A stretch of DNA of 64,000 nucleotides from Candidatus Binatus soli. GTDB lineage: Bacteria > Desulfobacterota > Binatia > Binatales > Binataceae. Shown in pieces: positions 57,987 to 64,000 of this stretch. The position numbers and the translations under genes were made by a program. Every line of letters begins with the position of its first letter. Position 1 is the first letter of the stretch. The stretch covers positions 62,001 to 126,000 of the forward strand of contig DLMJ01000006.1 of assembly GCA_002479255.1 (NCBI GenBank), read 5' to 3'. Below the pieces are notes generated by a model. It had not been told where the DNA came from, searched no databases, and saw nothing but the letters and a program-made list of their open reading frames with translations.

Positions 57987-58733
57987 TTACTCATCGGTCG
58001 CCGCAGGCGGGAGCGGCCGCGACGGGGCAGGACGGTGAGCTGGAGGCGGCAGACTCGCAGGGCGCGGAAGATTCGAGATGCCGGTACGAATCGGTGGCGC
58101 CGCGGGCGCGGCGATAGAGGAGGCGGCGGCCGCTGAAGAAGGTGGCGCGGCGCCTTCGGGATTCTTCACGATTGTCGCGGGCGGCGGAGTTTCGTTCGGC
58201 GCTTCGGCATTGGGCTCCGCCGCTGTCGTCACCGGCGCGGGCGCCATCGCAGCCGGCGAGGCGACTGGAGCCGGAGTGGGAACTTCATGCTCCACAAACC
58301 GGCGCCACGCGAAGTCTGCCACCAAGACGAGCACCGCGGCGATCAGCACGACGAAGGCGATTCGGCTGGCGGCGGCCGGCCGCTTCGCAACCATCGTGAT
58401 CTCTTGCGAGATTCGCACCACGTTAGCCTCGGTATGCTGAACGTCGGTGACGAAACGCGAGGCAATTTCCTCGGCGTCGAGACCCAGGAACGTTGCGTAT
58501 CGGCGAAGAAATGGCACGAGGTAGAGCCGATCCGAAATCAGATCGTAGCTGTCGGTCTCGATCATTTTGATGTAATGCGCCGGCAAATGAGTCTCGCCGG
58601 CGACTTGCTCGCGAGTCATGCCTTTGCGTTCGCGGGTTTCCGTGATCAAGTGGCCGAGCGAAGGTTCCGGCTCGCCGCCGTCGGCTCCGAAATCCGCAGC
58701 CTGAAGTTTGGATTTGGATTTTTTGTCAGCCAC
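57987..58733 (-). CDS. RodZ-like helix-turn-helix membrane protein
   Basis: A 248-residue protein with an N-terminal HTH_25 domain (LGHLITETRERKGMTREQVAGETHLPAHYIKMIETDSYDLISDRLYLVPFLRRYATFLGLD), one transmembrane helix (RIAFVVLIAAVLVLVADFAW) and a Pro/Ala-rich periplasmic tail. RodZ anchors MreB and controls rod shape. The C-terminal DUF4115 domain of E. coli RodZ is missing and the tail is low-complexity. mreB is not in the window, so the shape role is inferred. Confidence 0.82.
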   Translation of the reverse strand: MADKKSKSKLQAADFGADGGEPEPSLGHLITETRERKGMTREQVAGETHLPAHYIKMIETDSYDLISDRLYLVPFLRRYATFLGLDAEEIASRFVTDVQHTEANVVRISQEITMVAKRPAAASRIAFVVLIAAVLVLVADFAWRRFVEHEVPTPAPVASPAAMAPAPVTTAAEPNAEAPNETPPPATIVKNPEGAAPPSSAAAASSIAAPAAPPIRTGISNLPRPASLPPPAHRPAPSRPLPPAATDE

Positions 58734-58869
58734 CTGCGATCAGTCTCTCCCGGGCAAATCGTTTACGGCTAAAATTGTGACCCTTCACTGGAAACGGTCG
58801 CAAGAAAGCTACAGCGAGAAAGCTACAGTCGAATGAGTCCGAATCCAAGTACCTCGATCCTGGCATTTA

Positions 58870-60603
58870 CTAATTTTTCGTTTCGGATTTGAGACAATTG
58901 GCTGCGCCCGGCGGCGGTGCGACGGCGCCGTTGTAGAGCGCTAGCTTTTTTCCCTCGCATCCGATGACGACCGGCGCGGGCTTCAGCGAGTCTGCAAGCG
59001 CATTGCGGTCGCGATCGTTCACGATCAGAATCATGCACGCGCCCGACGACCAGACCTGGCGCAGGCGCGCGTCGGAGCCGATAAGAAACGGCGACCCGCC
59101 GGGCGATGGGGGAGAAACTTCCGAAAGCTCACCCCGGTACTCGACCCGGGCCTCGCGCCGGCGCGTGTAGAACGGGAGCGATTGGACGTAATGGCGGTAT
59201 GAGGCAAGCGTACAGTCTCCCGAAAGGTAGGGCTGGACAGTTTTTGCCAAATCGCGATAGGTGGAAATCGACGACGCGTCTTCGCGCACGCGTGCGGCAA
59301 GCGGCACCGCCGCGAGCATCGCCAGCGCGATCGCACCGATCGCGTACGGAACGCGCGACGCTGCGCGCCCGAGCGAGTACATCGCAATCGCGCCGGCGGC
59401 CAGAACGGCGCCAATCAGCAATCCGTCGACGCCAAGCTCGGGATTTATCGGCGCCAGTACGAGTTCGAAAAATACGAAAAGAACCGCCGCGATCGCCAGG
59501 TTCGCGATCGCAATGACGGCGAGAAGACGGCGGCGACTCACGGCGTTGAGAGCGGGCATGCGCGCGAGGCCGTATCCCGCAACGATCGCCAGCGGCGCAA
59601 GCGCGGGCAGGATATAGCTGCCGAGCTTGGAGCGGGGGATCGAGAAAAACACGAAGATCACGACGAACCAGACGGCCAGGAAGCGCGCGGCCGCACGTCG
59701 GCCGGATGTCTCCTTGGCGCTCTCGGGCAAGCCGTCGTCGGCGCGCATTTCGGACCATCCAAGCGGGACGAAGAAAATCCAGGGCCACGTTCCTCCTATA
59801 ACGATCGGAATGAAAAACCACGGACCCCATCCGTGTTCGCTCGACGCGACGTAGCGCTCGAGATGCTCGTGGATGAAGAAGAAACGCAGGAACCCGGGAT
59901 TTCGCACCTCCATCAAGATGAACCACGGCAGGACGATCGCCGCGTAGATGACGATGCACCAGACGAGCGGCATCTGCGCGACCTGGCGCAGCCGCCGCTC
60001 AATTGCCATCCATGCCAGAGTGATCGCGCCGCCCAGCAGCAATGCGATCGGGCCTTTGGCCAGGGTGCCCAACGCGAGCATCGCGGCGGAAATCAATAGC
60101 CACCTGCGAGCCGACGGCCGCGAGAACGAATCGTCACGCGACGCGGCGTAAAAGGCGCCCAGCGCCGCGGCAAGAAAAAACGCCAGCGCGGGATCGAGCG
60201 TCGCGAATCGCGCAAAGCCGAAAAATAGCGGACTCAGCGCGAGCACGAGTGCGGCGAAGAGTCCCGCCGGAGCACCGAGCATCACCTCGGCCAATGCGGC
60301 TGTGACAACGACCTGGCCGATACTGAAGATGGCAGCGGGCAATCGCACCGCGAATTCATTGACCCCGAAGATTTGAATTGCGGCCGCCTCGGCCCAATAG
60401 ACCAGTGGAGGTTTTTCGAAATACAGCTCGAAGTCGTCACGCGGCGTGACGTAGTCGCCCGAGATAACCATCTCGCGCGCGATTTCGGCGTAGCGGCCCT
60501 CGTCGGGCTCCCAAAGCGCAGGCCTGCCGAGACCGGGAAGATAGAGAATCGCCGCGAGCAGGGCGTAGATGGCGAGACGGAGAGATCGGTGAGCGGCGAG
60601 CAT
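58870..60603 (-). CDS. arnT: ArnT-like lipid A 4-amino-4-deoxy-L-arabinose transferase
   Basis: A glycosyltransferase of the PMT/GT-C (GT39/GT83) type with about 577 residues and 11-13 membrane segments. It transfers L-Ara4N from undecaprenyl phosphate to lipid A, causing resistance to polymyxin and cationic peptides. Sequence signs are PALWEPDEGRYAEIAREM with the acidic DE pair (34-35), DYVTPRDDFELYFEKPPLVYW and AAIFSIGQVVVTAAL. It is divergent from arnC and the rest of the cluster. Other GT39 substrates are possible, but the neighbours support L-Ara4N. Confidence 0.82.
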   Translation of the reverse strand: MLAAHRSLRLAIYALLAAILYLPGLGRPALWEPDEGRYAEIAREMVISGDYVTPRDDFELYFEKPPLVYWAEAAAIQIFGVNEFAVRLPAAIFSIGQVVVTAALAEVMLGAPAGLFAALVLALSPLFFGFARFATLDPALAFFLAAALGAFYAASRDDSFSRPSARRWLLISAAMLALGTLAKGPIALLLGGAITLAWMAIERRLRQVAQMPLVWCIVIYAAIVLPWFILMEVRNPGFLRFFFIHEHLERYVASSEHGWGPWFFIPIVIGGTWPWIFFVPLGWSEMRADDGLPESAKETSGRRAAARFLAVWFVVIFVFFSIPRSKLGSYILPALAPLAIVAGYGLARMPALNAVSRRRLLAVIAIANLAIAAVLFVFFELVLAPINPELGVDGLLIGAVLAAGAIAMYSLGRAASRVPYAIGAIALAMLAAVPLAARVREDASSISTYRDLAKTVQPYLSGDCTLASYRHYVQSLPFYTRRREARVEYRGELSEVSPPSPGGSPFLIGSDARLRQVWSSGACMILIVNDRDRNALADSLKPAPVVIGCEGKKLALYNGAVAPPPGAANCLKSETKN

Positions 60604-60749
60604 CGTCGATGCAGTTTCGCGAGGCGATCGCGCGCGGTCAACCGGGCCGGGCCGGCGCTATCTTTAATTCCCCGAGGCTGTCTGCAACAATCACTTTACG
60701 CGACGGTGGTTTCGCATGGATTGATCGGCGGTCAGGTCGCGCACGTTCC

Positions 60750-61787
60750 TTGAGCTCCCCGGGCAAAATATCACCGATTCGAGGCACTTCGGCCGTATCG
60801 CGAGCACCGAGCGGATTGGTGTCGGTCGTTGTGCCGGTGTTCAACGAATCCGCGAACCTGGAGTCGCTTTGGTCGCGCCTCAAACCGGTTCTCGAGGGTC
60901 TGGGCCGTCCATGGGAGACGGTTTTTATCGATGACGGATCGCGCGACGATTCTCTCGGCATCCTTCGCGAAATTGCGGCGGCCGAAGAGGGCCGCGTACG
61001 GGTCGTGGAGTTGGCGCGCAATTTCGGACAGCATTCGGCGATCCTCGCGGGCTTCAGGCAATCGCGCGGCGAGATAGTCGTCACGCTCGACGCGGACCTG
61101 CAAAATCCGCCGGAGGAAATTCCGCGCTTGATCGCGGCGATCGATGAAGGCAACGACGTGGTGGGCGGATGGCGCGAGGAACGTCACGATCGGGCGTATC
61201 GGCGGTACGCGTCACGTCTGCACAACCGGTTGACGTCGATGATTGTCGGCGTACCGATGCATGATTACGGATGTATGTTGCGTGCGTACCGGCGGCACAT
61301 CGTCGATACCGTGGTCGATTGCGACGAGAAGGCAGCGTTCGTTCCCGCCCTCGCCAACACGTTCGCCAAGCGAGTCGCGGAGATCCCGGTCGGCCACGAC
61401 GATCGCGCCGGTGGCAAGTCGAAGTACAATCTCTTTGGACTGGCGAAACTCAGTCTCAACCTGATCACCGGATTTTCTCTGGTTCCGATCCAGATGCTGA
61501 GCATGACCGGGATAGGAATTTCGGTGCTGGCCGTAATGATGGCGATGGTGCTTGTTGCGCATCGGCTGATCTACGGCCCGCAAGAAGAGGGCGCGCTGTG
61601 GACGCTGTTCGCGATCCTGTTCTTCTTCGTCGGCATGATGTTCCTGGCGCTCGGACTTATCGGCGAATACGCCGGGCGTATCTATATAGAAGTGCGCCAC
61701 CGCCCCACTTACATTGTGCAAGCGGTGCATGGAGGGGAAGGCAAGCCGGTCGATTCCCAAGTCGGGCCGGGGCCGGACCGCAACTAA
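60750..61787 (+). CDS. arnC: ArnC-like undecaprenyl-phosphate glycosyltransferase (GT2)
   Basis: It moves 4-formamido-4-deoxy-L-arabinose to undecaprenyl phosphate. The GT2 domain has LVSVVVPVFNESANLESL, FIDDGSRDDSL, TLDADLQNPPEEIPRLI and ARNFGQHSAILAGFRQSRG, and the C-terminus holds two membrane helices (MLSMTGIGISVLAVMMAM; LFAILFFFVGMMFLALGLIG). The frame is open up to 60609, but the N-terminus there is unlike a protein; the TTG at 60750 or 60816 is the likelier start. It begins 146 bases from the divergent arnT, leaving room for promoters. Confidence 0.83.
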   Translation: MSSPGKISPIRGTSAVSRAPSGLVSVVVPVFNESANLESLWSRLKPVLEGLGRPWETVFIDDGSRDDSLGILREIAAAEEGRVRVVELARNFGQHSAILAGFRQSRGEIVVTLDADLQNPPEEIPRLIAAIDEGNDVVGGWREERHDRAYRRYASRLHNRLTSMIVGVPMHDYGCMLRAYRRHIVDTVVDCDEKAAFVPALANTFAKRVAEIPVGHDDRAGGKSKYNLFGLAKLSLNLITGFSLVPIQMLSMTGIGISVLAVMMAMVLVAHRLIYGPQEEGALWTLFAILFFFVGMMFLALGLIGEYAGRIYIEVRHRPTYIVQAVHGGEGKPVDSQVGPGPDRN

Positions 61788-61851
61788 CGGCGAAGCCGAC
61801 CAGCGATCAACCGTGGAGTCCAACGTCTCGAGCGTCGCATCTGGCGCGACT

Positions 61852-62790
61852 GTGAAATCCGCCGTCTGCGTGCTGTTCGCGTACCATGAGATGGGTTACG
61901 CGTGCATGGAGGCGTTGCTGAAAATGGGCGCGCCGATTGCCGCACTGTTCACTCATCGCGACGATTCGCATGAAGAGATTTGGTGGCGATCGTGTGCGGA
62001 ACTGGCCGCACAGCACGGCGTCCCGGTGCACACTGATGACGGCGTCGAGGCAGGGTCGGCCATGAAGATCGGCGCATTGAAGCCGGCGGTAATTTATTCT
62101 TTCTTCTACCGCCATCTGATTCCCATGAGCGTGCTCAGGGTTGCGCCGCTGGGCGCCTTCAATCTGCATGGGTCGTTGCTGCCGGCATATCGGGGTCGTG
62201 CGCCGGTGAACTGGGTGCTGGTGAACGGAGAACGCGAGGCGGGCGTCACGTTACATCAAATGGTTGCGCGGGCAGACGCCGGAGATATCGTCGGGCAGCG
62301 TGCGGTTGCGATCGACGACAGCGACACCGCGCTGACGTTATACCGCAAGCTGGTGCCGCTGGGCGTCGAGCTGATAACCGAGATGCACCCAAAGATCGTC
62401 GCGGGCGCCGCGCCGCGGCGAAAAATGGAGATCTCGAAGGGAAGTTACTTCGGGCGCAGAAAGCCGGAGGACGGACGGATAGACTGGCGATGGCCGGCGC
62501 GAAGGATCTTCAATCTCGTGCGGGCCGTGACGCATCCGTACCCCGGCGCGTTCTGTTTCGCCGGCGGGCGAAAGCTGCTGGTATGGGAAGCGAAAATTGG
62601 CGCAGAAAACGGATCCCTCGGGGAGCCGGGGCGGGTCGTGCGCGAAACCGCGGACGGCGCTCTTGAAATTGCGGCCGGCGAGGGCAGCGTAATCCTGAAA
62701 ATTGCGCAGTTCGAGGGTGGCGACGAAGGCATTGCCCGCGAGGCTCTTTCCGAGGCCGGGCACGTCAAAGATACTATTCTATTCGATTAG
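61852..62790 (+). CDS. Stand-alone ArnA formyltransferase domain
   Basis: It formylates UDP-Ara4N with 10-formyltetrahydrofolate. The N-H-D triad of ArnA (N102, H104, D140 in E. coli) is matched at N104 and H106 in FNLHGSLLPAYRGRAPVNW and at D142 in RADAGDIV. In E. coli this is the N-terminal half of the two-domain ArnA; here it is a separate gene of 312 residues followed by a separate decarboxylase. The GTG at 61852 gives the family N-terminus; a GTG at 61813 is possible. The gene follows arnC by 64 bases. Confidence 0.85.
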   Translation: MKSAVCVLFAYHEMGYACMEALLKMGAPIAALFTHRDDSHEEIWWRSCAELAAQHGVPVHTDDGVEAGSAMKIGALKPAVIYSFFYRHLIPMSVLRVAPLGAFNLHGSLLPAYRGRAPVNWVLVNGEREAGVTLHQMVARADAGDIVGQRAVAIDDSDTALTLYRKLVPLGVELITEMHPKIVAGAAPRRKMEISKGSYFGRRKPEDGRIDWRWPARRIFNLVRAVTHPYPGAFCFAGGRKLLVWEAKIGAENGSLGEPGRVVRETADGALEIAAGEGSVILKIAQFEGGDEGIAREALSEAGHVKDTILFD

Positions 62791-62805
62791 TTTCGCGGAG
62801 GTCAC

Positions 62806-63777
62806 ATGCGGGTTCTGATCACCGGCGGCGCCGGATTTCTCGGATCGCATCTTTCGGATGCGTTCATTGCGCGAGGCGACGAGGTCTTTGTGCTCGACAC
62901 CGGCTCGATCGCCAAGGTACGTCACCTACTGGACAATCCGAGCTTTCATTACGTGCACGATTCAGTCTTCAACCTCGAGTTGATCGACAGCCTGGTCTCG
63001 AAGGTCGATCTTATTTACCATCTCGCGGCCGTCGTCGGCGTCGAACACTACGTCGCCGATCCCTACGAAACGCTCAACGTAAACGTAAACGGCACGCAGA
63101 ACGTGCTGAAGGCCGCCTACAAGCATAACAAACGGCTCGTATTCAGCTCGACCTCCGAGGTGTATGGCCGCAACCCCAAGGTGCCGTGGCGCGAGGACGA
63201 CGATCGCGTGCTCGGGGCGACCAGTATCGATCGCTGGTGCTACTCGACGTCGAAGGCCGTCGGCGAGCATTTCTGTTTTGCGTATCACAAGCTCGGCCTG
63301 CCGGTTACGATAGTGCGCTATTTCAACGTATACGGTCCGCGGCTGGACAAGCTTGACGTGGGCCGGCTGTTTACGATCTTCATGGGCCAACTGCTGCGCG
63401 GCGCGGACTTGACTGTGGTTGGCGACGGCTTGCAGACGCGATGCTTCACGTACGTAACTGATGCGATCGAGGCAACCGTGCAGGCGGGGGTGAATCCCGC
63501 CGCGAATGGACAGGCGATTAACATCGGCGTCGATGTCGAGACGACTGTGCTCGAGTTCGCCAGGTTGATGCTCGAGTTGTTTGGGCCAACGAAAACGAAA
63601 TCGAAGATCAAGTTCGTGACGCAGGAGCAAGTGTACGGCAGCAGCTACGAGGACATCCCTCGCCGCGTGCCGGACAATACGAAAATGCGCACGTTGCTGC
63701 GGGTCACTCCGAAAGTGAACCTGCGCGATGGCGTGAAAATCTCGATGGACTGGTTCCGCAAAGAGATGACTTCTTAG
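62806..63777 (+). CDS. UDP-glucuronic acid decarboxylase, ArnA C-terminal-like SDR
   Basis: An extended SDR of 323 residues. The NAD-binding TGGAGFLGSHL is at 6-16, with S117/E118 in SSTSEVYG (matching S433/E434 of ArnA) and the YSTSK catalytic pair Y146/K150. RYFNVYGPRLDKLDVGRLFT and IPRRVPDNTKMRTLL support the UDP-GlcA 4-oxidative decarboxylase role in making UDP-Ara4O. It stands alone as a separate gene 15 bases after the formyltransferase gene. Other sugar-nucleotide 4,6-dehydratase/epimerase activities are possible. Confidence 0.83.
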   Translation: MRVLITGGAGFLGSHLSDAFIARGDEVFVLDTGSIAKVRHLLDNPSFHYVHDSVFNLELIDSLVSKVDLIYHLAAVVGVEHYVADPYETLNVNVNGTQNVLKAAYKHNKRLVFSSTSEVYGRNPKVPWREDDDRVLGATSIDRWCYSTSKAVGEHFCFAYHKLGLPVTIVRYFNVYGPRLDKLDVGRLFTIFMGQLLRGADLTVVGDGLQTRCFTYVTDAIEATVQAGVNPAANGQAINIGVDVETTVLEFARLMLELFGPTKTKSKIKFVTQEQVYGSSYEDIPRRVPDNTKMRTLLRVTPKVNLRDGVKISMDWFRKEMTS

Positions 63778-63805
63778 GCGCGCCGCGTCCACGCAGTCAC
63801 CACAC

Positions 63806-64000
63806 TTGGAAGTCGCACTAAAGATCGACGTCGATACCCATCAGGGCCTCGAACTGGGAGTACCGCGACTGGCCTCGATGCTCGAGAGCGAGGGCGTCGC
63901 CGCGACCTTTTATATCGCGATGGGCCCGGACAATTCGGGGCGCGCAATCCTGCGGGTGTTTCGAAATCGCGGGTTTCTGTCGAAGATGTTCCGCACCAAA
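63806..64000 (+). CDS. arnD: ArnD deformylase, N-terminal part (cut by window edge)
   Basis: From the TTG at 63806 the sequence reads LEVALKIDVDTHQGLELGVPRLASMLESEGVAATFYIAMGPDNSGRAILRVFRNRGFLSKMFRTK. This matches the start of E. coli ArnD (IDVDTFRGTREGVPRL, then VGPDNMGRHLWR). ArnD removes the formyl group from undecaprenyl-phosphate Ara4FN in the polysaccharide-deacetylase family (IDVDT is motif 1). Only 65 codons are within the window. arnB may follow beyond the edge. Confidence 0.88.
   Translation, partial: MEVALKIDVDTHQGLELGVPRLASMLESEGVAATFYIAMGPDNSGRAILRVFRNRGFLSKMFRTK

Noticed and set aside
60609..60749. N-terminal extension of the arnC gene from the ATG at 60609
   Set aside because: The extra residues are Arg/Ser/Gly-rich and not typical of GT2 proteins, and this start would leave five bases to the divergent arnT.

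Overview
This is a GC-rich window from a Gram-negative (diderm) bacterial chromosome. It holds an L-Ara4N lipid A modification cluster, many Sec signal peptides and lipoboxes, and an integrated Mu-head/P2-tail prophage. No gene names a genus. The mixture of class III CoA transferases, an SMP-30 protein, a deoxyhypusine-synthase-like enzyme, NHL-repeat and Pro/Thr-rich secreted proteins would suit an uncultured soil or sediment lineage of the former Deltaproteobacteria/Binatota type. That is a guess, not a result. Coding density is high and GTG/TTG starts are frequent.

1-19 kb, host: ispF; a minus-strand FmdB/TatD pair; a compact three-gene ECF transporter (S, fused A-A', T); a deoxyhypusine-synthase-like gene; a secreted hypothetical; then YciI, two CaiB/BaiF CoA transferases, an SMP-30 lactonase-like protein and an Xaa-Pro aminopeptidase. 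A long minus-strand run follows (3-methyladenine glycosylase, SAM hydrolase, site-2 protease, dCMP deaminase, HIT protein, small cytochrome c, thioesterase, MaoC-like protein, Cys-rich lipoprotein). A tRNA-Gly(CCC) with a clear sigma70 promoter and an exported AlgH-like protein mark the left edge of the mobile region.

19.9-55 kb, prophage: XRE and S24-type regulators, a Mor-like activator, a lysis module (GH108 endolysin, holin-like and spanin-like genes), small lipoproteins, then Mu-type gp25/26/27-like genes, TerL and portal. The head module is interrupted by about 8 kb of cargo (methyltransferase, lipoproteins, a repeat protein, a phospholipase D nuclease remnant, a frameshifted 12-repeat NHL protein, an ABC ATPase) exactly where Mu carries its F/G genes. 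It resumes with protease/scaffold, decoration protein and major capsid, then a contractile tail (sheath, P2-type tube, chaperone with a predicted -1 frameshift, an RRM RNA-binding protein, a short tape-measure candidate, U, X, D, V, W, J, I, fibres). No integrase, transposase or MuB is visible, so the element looks defective, domesticated or gene-transfer-agent-like.

55-64 kb, host: murF, purE, a secreted hypothetical, a RodZ-like protein, and an L-Ara4N cluster in which arnT is divergent from arnC, a stand-alone formyltransferase, a stand-alone decarboxylase/epimerase (the two halves of E. coli ArnA as separate genes) and the start of arnD, cut by the window edge. Six copies of a double-hairpin palindromic repeat are scattered through both host and prophage DNA.
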